Positions 38,006 to 47,944 of a stretch of 64,000 nt of DNA are shown one piece after another. The stretch comes from an uncultured Schlesneria sp. GTDB taxonomy: Bacteria; Planctomycetota; Planctomycetia; Planctomycetales; Planctomycetaceae. Location of the stretch: positions 80,101 to 144,100 of the forward strand of contig CAIULL010000070.1 in NCBI GenBank assembly GCA_903899985.1, given 5' to 3'. The notes beneath the pieces are model-generated. The model was not told the DNA's origin. It searched no databases and saw only the letters and a program-made list of their open reading frames with translations. The position numbers and the translations under genes were made by a program. Numbering within the stretch: the first letter of the stretch is position 1; every line of letters starts with the position of its first letter.

Positions 38006-38587
38006 TTGTCGAACGTTTCAGATCAAACGCTGATCGAGCAGCTCCGCCGGGGAGATCGGACAGCGTTTGCGCTTGTGATCGAACGGAATCAGCGATCGGT
38101 CTATGGCTATCTTCGAGCACGGCTGCAACAGGCCAGCGACGCAGACGATATGACGCAGGAGGTCTTTCTTCGGTTCTACCTGTCTCAGGCTCGGTTTGAT
38201 TCGACGGCCCTGGTCAGGCCCTGGCTGCTTGGAATTGCCAGGAATCTGCTGCGCGAACATGTCCGGGACGTCAAACGACGCAAAGAGGTGGCCTGGACAG
38301 AACTTTGCCTTGAATTGGAATCGGTGTTACCTCCCGACGCTTTGTGGTCAGATGCCGACGATGTGATCCGGTATCTACCCAAGTGTCTGGAGGAACTCGG
38401 GCCGAGTGCCCGACAGGCGGTCGATCTGCATTATCGATCTCAACGAAAGCTGGCGGAAATTGGTCACGAGTTGCATCGCAGCGAAGGGGCCGTCAAGCTC
38501 CTGATGCATCGTGCCCGACAGGCTTTGAAGGATTGTCTCCATCTGAATTCGACACGAACTGGCCCAGGAAAGGGCGACCAAGTATGA
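38006..38587 (+). CDS. ECF-type RNA polymerase sigma factor
   Basis: This 193-residue protein has sigma region 2 (residues about 10-75; FALVIERNQRSVYGYLRARL...DADDMTQEVFLRFY) and sigma region 4 (about 125-185; LGPSARQAVDLHYRSQRKLAEIGHELHRSEGAVKLLMHRARQAL). That is the minimal layout of extracytoplasmic-function sigma factors. The start is a TTG, because the first in-frame ATG falls inside region 2. The stop codon overlaps the ATG of the next gene (ATGA at 38584-38587), so translation is coupled. The large membrane protein that follows has an anti-sigma-like cytoplasmic N-terminus, so the three genes probably form one signalling operon. Confidence 0.88.
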   Translation: MSNVSDQTLIEQLRRGDRTAFALVIERNQRSVYGYLRARLQQASDADDMTQEVFLRFYLSQARFDSTALVRPWLLGIARNLLREHVRDVKRRKEVAWTELCLELESVLPPDALWSDADDVIRYLPKCLEELGPSARQAVDLHYRSQRKLAEIGHELHRSEGAVKLLMHRARQALKDCLHLNSTRTGPGKGDQV

Positions 38588-38832
38588 ACGTTCCCGAGTT
38601 TATGCATCTCAATGATGTCAAACAGTCAAAAGACGATTTTCAGGCCGATATCTGGCTGAGGCGAGTTCAGATTAACGAACAGCAAACGGTTTCATTTCGA
38701 CGACCTGATGGGTTGGACAGTCAGCTGAATCTCACTCGCCAGATGCGAGAAGGGACGATGCTGAAGTTGGTGGGAAAGGGTGTTGGTGGTCGGGGAAACC
38801 TTGTGCTGCAGGTTCGACTGATTGACTTTTGA
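38584..38832 (+). CDS. Mini-protein resembling the DnaJ C-terminal domain
   Basis: This is an 82-residue protein whose ATG overlaps the sigma-factor stop codon. Its second half (LTRQMREGTMLKLVGKGVGG, then RGNLVLQVRLIDF) follows the pattern of the DnaJ/Hsp40 substrate-binding C-terminal domain (pGvxxGtxlrlxGkGxxgxGdLxvxvxv). It has no J domain, zinc centre, signal or membrane segment. The role is unknown; its position suggests a cytoplasmic adaptor or modulator of the sigma factor. The family assignment is by eye only. Confidence 0.6.
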   Translation: MNVPEFMHLNDVKQSKDDFQADIWLRRVQINEQQTVSFRRPDGLDSQLNLTRQMREGTMLKLVGKGVGGRGNLVLQVRLIDF

Positions 38833-38932
38833 CGGGATCAACTTGCCTCAGCCCTGATTGAAATCCTGTTTCCGCGGAAGACGCTGGAAAGAATTTATTC
38901 GACGTTTCATCCTTTGATGTTTGAATGATTTC

Positions 38933-41900
38933 ATGACCGACCTTGAACTGATCGAACTGCTGCAACAGAAATCTGCTGGAGAATTGACGCCGGCTGAAGT
39001 CGATGAGATCCAGGCTCGCTGGACACAGTCCCCCGATCTGCGGCAGGCACTGGTCCAGCATCTGCGTTTAGAATCACAGTTGAGGGGGGCTCTTGGCTCG
39101 GTCCACCTCGACGTGGATACGATCTTGAAACGCGCTTCCGAGCAGCGAAAAGTTCAAAGTGCATTTTCGAGACGTTGGGGATGGCTGATTGGTCTGGCTT
39201 GTCTGATCGCGGCTGGAGCGGGTCTGTTGATGTTCGTCCCAAGGCCGCGGGAACCGGAACAGATCGTCGATCGTTTGCCGGACGAGACTTTGTTGACGCC
39301 AAAAATTCCTGCTGACGCATCGATGCCGAATAATCTTGGAGACAAATCAGCGGAGTCGGCAGTCAGCATTACGACAAGTGAGAAGCCTGTCGAACCAGAA
39401 ACGTCGAAACCGTCGCCAAAGGTCGACCCGTTGCCCAAACCCGTAGTCGTGGATGTCGCCGCGAATGAGCCCTGGTCGGCGTCACTGGCGCGAGACATTG
39501 CCCCATGGGGACCTGAAAGCCCAAATCTGACCGCCTCATTTAAATCAGCAGGGCACAACGAATTTCCTGAATCTGAGGGGAAGCGATGGCTCGCGCAAGT
39601 GGAGGCGTTTCCCTACGACTGGTCGACGGAGAATATGGGCAATCCTGTTCGGCGGATTGCAAAGTTTCACGGACTGGCGCGTCTTCGAGCTCCCTGGCCC
39701 GAAGACGCTCTTCTCCGGGTGACGCCGTTTGAAGTTTCCGAAATGACGTTTTATTTTTGGCGAGGTCCAACCGGGATTGCACTTCGCTTTTATACACGTC
39801 GTGAGCCTCATCTTTGGGCTGCGTTTGAGATCGCTCGAGAGAATTCATCTCCAAAGCCAACGCGATTCGGACTTTTGACGACAGACAGTGGAGCATATTT
39901 CCGGTCGACTCCGGGAACGTTTGATGTTCGTTATCAGAACGGCGAACTCGTGCTGGCTCGTGGTGGAGTCACGCTGCTGACCGCCCCATTCGCTGGAGTG
40001 CCAATCGAAGTCTATGTTGAAGGTCAATTCCGTTTGCGTGGACTTTCCATGCATCGTAGCGTGGCATTCCCTTCCCAACCGGATAACCCACACCCTGTGA
40101 TGGTTTCAAGCCCGGCTGCAAAAGTACCCTGGGCCATGTCAGTTGAATCACCCGCAAGTGTGATTGCCAACGAGGATGGGTCTGTTTCCATGTCGGTCGA
40201 CTCGCGAGAGAAGGGGGGGGTGATCTGCTTTCCGTTCGGCTGGTTATCAGCGATGGAACAATCGCAACATTCCAACGGCTTGTTTGAAGTGATTGTCCGC
40301 GTGGAATCCGCTGAGCCAGGGACGGGGATCTATCTCGGTGACCGCGACGGGCGACCATTGCATCAGGTTGGATTCTTTAAGGACTCAACAACACAACAGA
40401 TGACCTTTGGGATTTTGCGTCCGGGGGAAATACGAGAAGTATCGAATTATAACCTCGATGATTACCCGCCTCCGTTCTTCGCCAGGGCGGGATGGCTCAA
40501 GTTAATTGCCGGGCTGGGAACGTTGCATGTTCAAGTAAGTGGTGACGGGCTTCACTGGGGGCACGTGATTGAGTCTCCCGGACGTGACATGCCTGGTGCT
40601 GTAGGCTCAATGGGAATGTTTGGATTGCAGGGACCGAATCCTCGCACGATTCGAGTCCGACAGATCGAAGTTCGTGAACTCGCGGGGGTCACGAGTCTGG
40701 CAGATCCACTTCTCCTGTCGCGAGTGACTCCGTTTAAGAAAGAAGATTGGAGGGACTCGACAACCTGGAATCACCGGGTGCTTGATACGCAACCAGCCGA
40801 AGTCGATGAAACGGCGTGGTTCACGGCAAACGCCGTCGCAGCGTTGTCGCAGGGGCCGCCGAAAGAGTTCGGGCTGAACCTGCTTCGACAACTGGTCAAA
40901 GTCGAAATGCGATCGTCACGACCCTTCGAACAGAAGCGTCAACTGCTCGACGATGCCTGTTCCTTATGCGATCTTTTCGATGACGGACATTCAAAAACGC
41001 TGGGAGTCTGGTATGAGGAGCTTGGCTGGCAACTCGCTGCATCAAATGAATTGCAGCCAGTCCGAAAAGTCCGAGCTGCGTGGCTTCATTCTCCGATCTG
41101 GACTTCCAGTAAAATGCGATACGTATGGGAACGATTGCATTCGCATGAAATCCTTGAAGCTGTCTATCGACGCGAATGGACTTCGGCGTGGTCTTTGTCT
41201 CAAGCGGCAACTTACTGGAACCTGCTTCCTCATCCGGATTATCGCCCAACGGACAGAGGAGAGGAGCTCGATCGACACGTGAGATGGGCGAAAGCCATGG
41301 TTGCGGAAGCTGCACCCCAAATCGACGATGGAACCGGAGGTGTTTTGCCTTTGGGGCAAAGACATCCATTTGTCCCTGTGTTGAATAAAGAAGCCTACAA
41401 CGTCAGGGCGGAACTGGAATCCGCGCTGAGTGGCCAGAATTATGACGATGCCTGCCGCATTGTCATGTCAATTGCCGAACGCGATGGACCGGGTTTATTG
41501 CCCGACTCCGATGATCGTCAACTTTATGTTTCGATTTCGACAGCGATCGGGATCGCTCGGTCGTTGCATCCTGCCTTTGTTCAAACAATGTCCGAAAAGT
41601 TTGAGCCACTGGGGCAGATCCGGATCAGGTCATCGATTAATCGTCGTGATGTTGCGAGCTTGCAAGCGGTTACGCTGCAGTTTAACGGAACCGATGCCGC
41701 ACGAAATGCTCATCTTTCATTGGGCGACCTGGCAATGTCGATTGGACAATTTGAATCAGCAGGGGAGCATTTCAGTGACGCTCTTGTGGATGCCAGCCCT
41801 CGTATGAAGGAAAAACTTGAGCCGAGGTTGTTGATTGCACGTGCGCTTGGGGGACGATTAACAGCATCGCAATGGGCGGCAATCTCGACGCAAGTCCCAA

Positions 41901-43699
41901 CGGGAGCATTCGAACTTAATGGGACTATGATTTCTCCTGCCGAATTTCAAAGCCTGATGACCGGACTTGTTGCTCGAACTTCGACATCGGGATTGATTAC
42001 GGAAGCACCTCATCAGCCGATTGCTCCTTTTCCAATGACGGCCACGAAGATGGAATCCAGAGCGCAGTTTGATGGCCATCCGGGAAATAACCCAGGTCGG
42101 CATGAGTATCGTTTTGGCGATCCGTTTGGCCGGCAATTATCGGTCATTTCCGACGATCAGCGGATCTTTGTCAGCAATCGTTTTCAGGTGAATGCCTACT
42201 CTGTTGTCGATGGACATCAGCTCTGGGCGCAGGGACTGGGAAGCGAACAGGGTGAGGCGTATGCGTTGCCGTTTACCCCCTTTAAACCGTTGCTCACGTC
42301 TTCGCATCTTTATGTTCGACGACTGACGAAAGCCGGGCCGGAATTAGCATGTCTAAAGCTGGATGATGGACAAGTCATCTGGCATCAACGCCCCACACAT
42401 AGCGTGTTGTCCGATCCGGTCGTCTGGAATGGGCGTCTTTTTGCTTTAACACTCACGAAGAACGAGGACGATTTTGTTCAGGTTGAGGCCACCTGGTTTG
42501 ATTCCACGAATGGAAATGTCGCCTCTTCGCGTCCGCTGTTTCGACTTCGAGAAGCCTCGGATCGGCAGTTTTCAGGTCAATTGACGCTTAGCGACCGTGT
42601 CGCCGTGTGTTCCGTCGCTGGCACGACAGCTTGTTTTGATTCGCGAGGTGAGATCCGCTGGACCAGACGGCAAATGTTCATACAAAAGCCAACCGACGAA
42701 CTGGCAGAAGACCAGAGAGTGGTTGCACCTGTCGTCAAAGCGGGCCGAGTTATCCTCACGGTTCCCGGTGTGCGGGAGGTCAGCTGTCTTGAGCTTGATT
42801 CTGGTCGGATTGTCTGGAGTCGTCCAATAACAGATCTCCGTGGACTTCTTTATGTCGGTGAAACTCGGGTCCTGATCGAAACCGTTAAAGGGCTCGCCGG
42901 TCTGGATGTCCGATCCGGTGATATTGTCTGGCGACGTCCGGTTGAGTCTCGATTGGAAGCGTGCATTGTCGATGGACCGACATTAGTTTTTGCTCGCCGT
43001 GTCACCTTTCCAAACAACCGCTCCAAGCCGGTGTTGGTTTGGCTTGATTCGGAGACGGGAGAGGAACGTGGCCAAACGTTGGTTGATGTCGCAGATCGCG
43101 AAGAATTTCAACTCGGGCCGATGTTCTCGGCGGGTCAGAAATGGTGGTCGTTCGTGGGTCAGTCGTGGAAAGAACCGAAACGGGAATTAAACGAGCTTGT
43201 GCGAGTCCCCGCAATAATTCCACGATCATTCGTCGATGAATCACTGCAAGCCTGGAAACCGGAATTGCCGGAAGCGCAACTTGCAGAAATCGAGTTGATT
43301 GTTCCCGGCTGGTTTCCCGTAGCGAATTATCGAGAACGACTTATCGTTCATCGTGGTGACATTCGTGGTGAAACGGCTGTCCTCGTCAGCAAGCTTGATC
43401 CGCAACATTCGGTCAGATTCACTGGTCGCATCTCGCTCGATTCCGGTCGAAAACAGAGACTGAACGTGCGGGTAGGAAATCAACCGGGTCAAAAATGGAA
43501 ATTAATACTTCGGTCGATGACTCGACTTATTTATGAGCAAGATATTGAAGACGCTGGAAGTGTTAACGGCTGGCGCGATGTGTCGATCGATCTCAGTCCG
43601 CTGGCGGGACAGAACGTCCCCCTGCAATTGATCCAGACTTCTGCTAATAACACGGCTGCTGAAGCACTCTTGAAGCGGGTTGAATTGGTCGTCGAATAG
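38933..43699 (+). CDS. Giant membrane protein: anti-sigma/FecR-like N-terminus, PQQ-type beta-propeller C-terminus
   Basis: This is a 1588-residue protein. Residues 1-80 are a cytoplasmic helical domain (LIELLQQKSAGELTPAEVDEIQARW...LRQALVQHLRLESQLRGAL) like those of planctomycete FecR-type anti-sigma proteins. One transmembrane helix (83-102) and a Pro/Lys-rich linker follow. The extracytoplasmic part has jelly-roll-like regions near 250-370 and 400-560, a helical middle, and a beta-propeller of PQQ-like repeats at about 1026-1400 (VFSNRF-type strands, VDGHQLWAQGLG, LDDGQVIWHQRP, LDSGRIVWSRP, VRSGDIVWRRP). Such a protein could sense an envelope signal and release the sigma factor. ATG at 38933 is preferred over a TTG four codons earlier. 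The gene starts 100 bp after the mini-protein. Confidence 0.8.
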   Translation: MTDLELIELLQQKSAGELTPAEVDEIQARWTQSPDLRQALVQHLRLESQLRGALGSVHLDVDTILKRASEQRKVQSAFSRRWGWLIGLACLIAAGAGLLMFVPRPREPEQIVDRLPDETLLTPKIPADASMPNNLGDKSAESAVSITTSEKPVEPETSKPSPKVDPLPKPVVVDVAANEPWSASLARDIAPWGPESPNLTASFKSAGHNEFPESEGKRWLAQVEAFPYDWSTENMGNPVRRIAKFHGLARLRAPWPEDALLRVTPFEVSEMTFYFWRGPTGIALRFYTRREPHLWAAFEIARENSSPKPTRFGLLTTDSGAYFRSTPGTFDVRYQNGELVLARGGVTLLTAPFAGVPIEVYVEGQFRLRGLSMHRSVAFPSQPDNPHPVMVSSPAAKVPWAMSVESPASVIANEDGSVSMSVDSREKGGVICFPFGWLSAMEQSQHSNGLFEVIVRVESAEPGTGIYLGDRDGRPLHQVGFFKDSTTQQMTFGILRPGEIREVSNYNLDDYPPPFFARAGWLKLIAGLGTLHVQVSGDGLHWGHVIESPGRDMPGAVGSMGMFGLQGPNPRTIRVRQIEVRELAGVTSLADPLLLSRVTPFKKEDWRDSTTWNHRVLDTQPAEVDETAWFTANAVAALSQGPPKEFGLNLLRQLVKVEMRSSRPFEQKRQLLDDACSLCDLFDDGHSKTLGVWYEELGWQLAASNELQPVRKVRAAWLHSPIWTSSKMRYVWERLHSHEILEAVYRREWTSAWSLSQAATYWNLLPHPDYRPTDRGEELDRHVRWAKAMVAEAAPQIDDGTGGVLPLGQRHPFVPVLNKEAYNVRAELESALSGQNYDDACRIVMSIAERDGPGLLPDSDDRQLYVSISTAIGIARSLHPAFVQTMSEKFEPLGQIRIRSSINRRDVASLQAVTLQFNGTDAARNAHLSLGDLAMSIGQFESAGEHFSDALVDASPRMKEKLEPRLLIARALGGRLTASQWAAISTQVPTGAFELNGTMISPAEFQSLMTGLVARTSTSGLITEAPHQPIAPFPMTATKMESRAQFDGHPGNNPGRHEYRFGDPFGRQLSVISDDQRIFVSNRFQVNAYSVVDGHQLWAQGLGSEQGEAYALPFTPFKPLLTSSHLYVRRLTKAGPELACLKLDDGQVIWHQRPTHSVLSDPVVWNGRLFALTLTKNEDDFVQVEATWFDSTNGNVASSRPLFRLREASDRQFSGQLTLSDRVAVCSVAGTTACFDSRGEIRWTRRQMFIQKPTDELAEDQRVVAPVVKAGRVILTVPGVREVSCLELDSGRIVWSRPITDLRGLLYVGETRVLIETVKGLAGLDVRSGDIVWRRPVESRLEACIVDGPTLVFARRVTFPNNRSKPVLVWLDSETGEERGQTLVDVADREEFQLGPMFSAGQKWWSFVGQSWKEPKRELNELVRVPAIIPRSFVDESLQAWKPELPEAQLAEIELIVPGWFPVANYRERLIVHRGDIRGETAVLVSKLDPQHSVRFTGRISLDSGRKQRLNVRVGNQPGQKWKLILRSMTRLIYEQDIEDAGSVNGWRDVSIDLSPLAGQNVPLQLIQTSANNTAAEALLKRVELVVE

Positions 43700-43793
43700 A
43701 CCTTGACCGAAAGGCAGATCGCGGTGATCGGTTTCGCACTTCTGTTTTGAGCGATCGCGGGTCTTGAGACTGTTTTTCGAGCGGAATCTCGTT

Positions 43794-45503
43794 CTATTCC
43801 GGTAGATGATGCTTCGCGTGCACAGGGAAGATAATCGCATTTGCGATGCAGGCGAGAGCGAGCAGGCCGGCCATTAGATACATCGTGGAATTATAAAGCG
43901 TGGCGGAAGGATTGATTGTTCCTGGCGGGGCGATCAACATCAGTTTAGACAGCGTCACGGTCTTGTTCGCGACGAGAAGGTCAAGCTGATCCAGTGAACC
44001 TCCAAACGCCTCTGTGAATTTCATCGGGTCGACGTTCCTGGCAAGATTGAAAACGGCGCGTTTTAAAGAGGATTCACGAAGTGACGTAATGGCCCACGGT
44101 CCTAGAACACCCGCGATACTCCATGCTGTCAATAAGCGTCCATGAATACCCCCAACGTATTTTGTCCCGAATAAGTCGGCGATGTAGGCGGGGATCGTAG
44201 CGAATCCACCTCCATACATCGTAAAAATCAACATCGTCGAAATGTAAAAGCTGACCAGCCAGACAACAGATGGACCAACGCTTTGTTGCGCTGAGAAAAA
44301 CGGCAGTGAAAGGTATAGCGGAATCCCCAGCAAAAAGTAGAGTGCATACGTTCGCTGGCGACCAAGATAATCTGAAGCGCTCGCCCAGAAAAATCGACCG
44401 ATCATATTAAATACGCCGATAGCCAGTACGAACCCACCGGCGAATCGGGCTGTTACGATCTGAGGCAGTGTTGGTCCGAAGATCTCGGTCATCATCGTTT
44501 TCGCCACTCCAAGTACACCGATACCAGCTGTGACATTGAAACAGAGGACAATCCACAATAGATAAAACTGGGGTGTTCGTAGAGCCTGAGTTGCATCCAC
44601 GGTCCCCTGGCTGATCATTCGCCGATTTGCCGAAGGGGCATTTGCGGGTGTCCAGTCGGCTGGCTTCCAGTCGTCCGCGGGAAGTCGATAAGAAAATGCG
44701 GCGATCATCATCACGAGGAAATATCCGATTCCCAGGACAAAAAATGTCTCGGCAACTCCCGCTGATCCCGTTCCAACAACATAAACACCAGGTTCGGTTT
44801 GAGCGGAAAGGCGTGACGCTTCATTCTGTGAGATGACGATCACCGGCCGTTCTTCTGATTCGTTGACGGCGTACAAACGTCCCTCTTTTAGCTGTGGCTT
44901 AACGATTTCCTGTGTCCCCAAATACCGTGGAGCACGGTAGAATTGGTCGATTAGAAAGTCATTGAGTGGCGCTCCGATAATTGCTCCGCCACCGAATCCC
45001 ATAATGGCCATTCCAGCGGCCATACCTCGACGATCAGGAAACCACTTGATCAGCGTGCTGACAGGGGACACATAACCTAAACCCAATCCAATCCCTCCGA
45101 TGACACCATAGCCAAGGTATAGAAGCCACAGTTGATGGAGATAGATCCCAAGACCATCGATCAGGAAGCCTCCTCCCCAACAGGCTGCGGCAATACTTCC
45201 AACAGCACGTGGTCCGACACGTTCGAGCCAGTTGCCAGCAAAAGCGGCTGAAAGGCCAAGGCAAACAATCGCCACACTAAAGATCCAGACCACGCTGCCC
45301 AGGCTCCAGTCGTCTGCAGCAGGAGCAACGACCCCCCGAACTTTGATGAGGGCAGGGTTAAAGTTGCTCCATGCGTAAACAGAACCGATACAGAGATGGA
45401 TGGCAATCGACGCAGGCGGGACCTTCCAGCGATTGAAGCCGGCCGGTGCGATGATTCGATTTTTCGCAAAGACATGGAAGAAGGACATCGTACAGCGACT
45501 CAT
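43794..45503 (-). CDS. OFA-family major facilitator transporter
   Basis: This is an MFS protein of about 569 residues with some 12 membrane helices. It belongs to the oxalate/formate antiporter (OFA) group: the N-terminal PPASIAIHLCIGSVYAWSNFNPAL, GVIGGIGLGLGYVSPVSTLIKWFPDRRGMAAGMA and the second-half MIGRFFWASASDYLGRQRTYALYF are characteristic. An unusually long loop (about residues 200-255) separates the two halves. The substrate is probably a small carboxylate, but members of the group also carry lactate or other anions. The start is uncertain: ATGs at 45503 and 45488 both precede the conserved region, and neither has a clear ribosome binding site. It is convergent with the giant propeller protein. 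Confidence 0.82.
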   Translation of the reverse strand: MSRCTMSFFHVFAKNRIIAPAGFNRWKVPPASIAIHLCIGSVYAWSNFNPALIKVRGVVAPAADDWSLGSVVWIFSVAIVCLGLSAAFAGNWLERVGPRAVGSIAAACWGGGFLIDGLGIYLHQLWLLYLGYGVIGGIGLGLGYVSPVSTLIKWFPDRRGMAAGMAIMGFGGGAIIGAPLNDFLIDQFYRAPRYLGTQEIVKPQLKEGRLYAVNESEERPVIVISQNEASRLSAQTEPGVYVVGTGSAGVAETFFVLGIGYFLVMMIAAFSYRLPADDWKPADWTPANAPSANRRMISQGTVDATQALRTPQFYLLWIVLCFNVTAGIGVLGVAKTMMTEIFGPTLPQIVTARFAGGFVLAIGVFNMIGRFFWASASDYLGRQRTYALYFLLGIPLYLSLPFFSAQQSVGPSVVWLVSFYISTMLIFTMYGGGFATIPAYIADLFGTKYVGGIHGRLLTAWSIAGVLGPWAITSLRESSLKRAVFNLARNVDPMKFTEAFGGSLDQLDLLVANKTVTLSKLMLIAPPGTINPSATLYNSTMYLMAGLLALACIANAIIFPVHAKHHLPE

Positions 45504-45604
45504 TAGCGAAGATATCAAGTTGTCCGTAACTCAAGACCGAAACCACTATCGGAAAACACCACTTATGCAACGTCGCGTGTGAATATAGGTCGTCAGGTTG
45601 CCGC

Positions 45605-46210
45605 TCATTCGCCGTCAATCCTCTTGGGGCGAACACGGGCGTACAACACCGTGATTCCTAGTCCGGTGAAAAGACACCGCGAGACTTTGCCGACCCCGAT
45701 TGGTTTGGCTCGATTGCGAATCAGACGAGTCTCGGCGACGAGGTCACGTAACATTTGACGTTCGACGTTCATCGTCGTCCATACGAGATCTGTAAAAATA
45801 CTGACTGTAAAATAAGGTACCAGATACATTGCAGCCCACATTAGTCGCATCGTCATTCGCCATGGAGATGGCGGTTTTCCATAAATCGTGATGATCCTGG
45901 CATCTGCAATCCAATAGCCAATCGAGCGAAACCGTGATGGTTTCAAAACGGCGAGATATACCCAACAGAGGATTAGCCACGGTAGTACAATAATCAACAA
46001 TGGATGTAAGTCGGTGAAAGGTATCGCAATCATTGCCAGCGGAAATAACAGGAAGAACAGGACGCACGAATCGACGGCAAAGATCAGTAGATGTCGGAAC
46101 GCACCGACGTAGTCCTCACGCCGGTATACGAATGGTCCGGAACCGACATTCTCGCTGGCGGCTTGTCCACCAGCAACCGATGTTGTTTCAGGTTCCTCAG
46201 GTGTCTGCAT
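45605..46210 (-). CDS. RDD-family membrane protein
   Basis: This 201-residue protein has an acidic N-terminal tail (about 35 residues) followed by an RDD domain with three to four membrane helices. The signature residues are in YVGAFRHLLIFAVDSCVLFF and SIGYWIADARIITIYGKPPS. RDD proteins are poorly characterised; some affect ion exchange or transport. ATG at 46210 is chosen because the domain follows directly; the longer frame upstream overlaps the next gene out of frame. It lies 38 bp downstream of a zinc-ribbon membrane protein on the same strand, probably in one transcript. Confidence 0.78.
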   Translation of the reverse strand: MQTPEEPETTSVAGGQAASENVGSGPFVYRREDYVGAFRHLLIFAVDSCVLFFLLFPLAMIAIPFTDLHPLLIIVLPWLILCWVYLAVLKPSRFRSIGYWIADARIITIYGKPPSPWRMTMRLMWAAMYLVPYFTVSIFTDLVWTTMNVERQMLRDLVAETRLIRNRAKPIGVGKVSRCLFTGLGITVLYARVRPKRIDGE

Positions 46211-46248
46211 CGCCTTATTACTCCCAAAAGTAAAGCTTTCAACGAGAA

Positions 46249-46560
46249 TCAGTCTTCTTGAACGCGCAGGAAAACGACAACCATTCCCAGTTGAAGAAAG
46301 AAGGCAAGCGGACCCAGCACCAACCCGTGAAAGAACTGGCCAGCGGATAATGCGATTATCGAAAATCCAATGGCGATGAGGCACGCGATCGAAGCCGCAA
46401 TCGTGCTTATCATCAATGCGACGTCGGCCAATGATGAATGGGCAATTCCACTTTTTCCTGGTACGGAGACCGCTTTTTCCCTCGGAAAATCGAATCCGCA
46501 ACCGGGGCAGACGATTTCCGTCGCGGACATCTCGGACTTGCACTTTGGACAATATGCCAT
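46249..46560 (-). CDS. Zinc-ribbon protein with two membrane helices
   Basis: This 103-residue protein begins with a zinc ribbon (CPKC at 4-7, CPGC at 18-21), followed by a short linker and two hydrophobic helices (about 46-70 and 78-99). Zinc-ribbon/TM mini-proteins of this kind are common and uncharacterised; the ribbon probably faces the cytoplasm. It precedes the RDD protein gene by 38 bp on the same strand, so the two may be partners in the membrane. Confidence 0.78.
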   Translation of the reverse strand: MAYCPKCKSEMSATEIVCPGCGFDFPREKAVSVPGKSGIAHSSLADVALMISTIAASIACLIAIGFSIIALSAGQFFHGLVLGPLAFFLQLGMVVVFLRVQED

Positions 46561-46672
46561 TGGCTCGGGTCCTGTTAATCAAGAGTTGTCGCTGCGATAT
46601 TCGCTGTTACAGTATTCAGCAATTGATGTATTGACGCACGGGGTCGACTTCTTACTTTATCCCGACAAAGGT

Positions 46673-47623
46673 CTAGTGAGCCGACTGTTTTGCGGACATG
46701 GCATGGAATTGCTTCCAACTGATGATTTCAATCCCCAGCTTTTTGATTTCGTCGATGACGTCAGGGTCAGTAAAAATGCGTCGGTCCCCATCCCGATTCG
46801 CTGAACTATTGGTGATGGCCTGCAGTTCCTCGTTGTCGATGCCACAGTGGATGATGATTTGATTGACGCCCGGTTTCAGTTCCCGCAGTGCTTTCAAGTA
46901 GCTTTCTTTCCGCATTTCATGCGTTGTTCCGCCGTAAAATTGGGACAAAGCATCAAGTATCGGCAGTCGTTTTTCATCCAGCGCTTTCGACAATTCGACC
47001 GCCTTCTCGGCGAGTGCAGGATACTCTTTGGCTGTTCGTCCGTCTTTGTCAGCGTTGCGAATGAACAGCACCGGAAGATTGAACTCAATTCCGAGATTGA
47101 CGTAGACATCCAGTAGATCCGGTCGGCTGACTAATGCCCCCATATGGGTATCAAGATGAGTGACCGGGACCTGGAATTGCAATGCCCGCTTGATCTGGGC
47201 GCGCAGTTCGATTTCGACTTCCCTCGCTTTGACGCTGGCGGCGACCGCCGGGACATTCTGGTGAAGGAACCCATCCTTATCCAGCAGGCTGGGGACTTGC
47301 TCTCGAGGTGCCACCGGACCCCATCGGTAAATCTTCCATTCAGAATTGAGCGTCAAATGAAGGCCAAAATCCCTTTCGGGATGCTCATTCGCGTAGAGCG
47401 CAATTTCTTGAAACCAGGGGCAGGGGACCATGATGCTTGCCGAAGAGACACACCCCTTTTCCATCGCTTCGATCGTCGCCACATTGACGGAATGCGACAT
47501 CCCGGCGTCGTCGGCGTGAATGATCACGTATCGCTTTTCCGCCGGGTCTGCAGCAGTCAGTACCGCCGTAGCAAAGCTTGAAAAAACCAGAGCGTAAAAC
47601 CACGCGTCGAAACGTAGAGACAT
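46673..47623 (-). CDS. Exported ChbG/YdjC-family carbohydrate deacetylase
   Basis: This 316-residue protein has a signal peptide (to about residue 25, AVLTAA) and a YdjC/ChbG/HpnK domain. The metal- and acid-binding residues of the family are present: HADDAG (H37, D38, D39) and THLDTHMG (H156, D158, H160). Family enzymes remove acetyl groups from N-acetylated sugars such as chito-oligosaccharides; the signal peptide places this one outside the cytoplasm, unlike E. coli ChbG. ATG at 47623 leads straight into the signal. It is divergent from the GntR operon, with a 321-bp gap between. Confidence 0.82.
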   Translation of the reverse strand: MSLRFDAWFYALVFSSFATAVLTAADPAEKRYVIIHADDAGMSHSVNVATIEAMEKGCVSSASIMVPCPWFQEIALYANEHPERDFGLHLTLNSEWKIYRWGPVAPREQVPSLLDKDGFLHQNVPAVAASVKAREVEIELRAQIKRALQFQVPVTHLDTHMGALVSRPDLLDVYVNLGIEFNLPVLFIRNADKDGRTAKEYPALAEKAVELSKALDEKRLPILDALSQFYGGTTHEMRKESYLKALRELKPGVNQIIIHCGIDNEELQAITNSSANRDGDRRIFTDPDVIDEIKKLGIEIISWKQFHAMSAKQSAH

Positions 47624-47862
47624 GGGTAAGAACCGTTCTGTGATGAAATAGTGGGAAGTGTCAGGTCACGTTAATACATGCGGTCGAAGATCGAGTTCGA
47701 TCACAATAGTGTGGCAAGTCGATTTCGTTCATCTGGATGTCGAGAGATCCTAAGCCATTTCTCTTTTTGTCGGCAACACTGCCGCAGCTTCAATCCCTTT
47801 CCGGAATCATTTCTCAAAAGGGATTCGGTCGGCTGGTTCTTTAAAAAATGAGGATTATCCAA

Positions 47863-47904
47863 TTGACAAATCCCTGAAGTGTTGTATTAATGTGTTAATA
47901 CAAC
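47863..47904 (+). promoter_or_regulatory. Promoter with overlapping palindromic operator
   Basis: TTGACA at 47863-47868 is followed after 16 bp by TATTAA, a reasonable sigma-70-type promoter. GTTGTATTAA (47881-47890) and TTAATACAAC (47895-47904) form a perfect 10-bp inverted repeat around TGTG and cover the -10 hexamer. The GntR-family gene starts 41 bp downstream, so binding of its product here would block RNA polymerase and repress the operon. Confidence 0.75.
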
Positions 47905-47944
47905 TCTTTGGTGTGCAATCGAGGTTTTTCGGCGAGGCTTGTTC

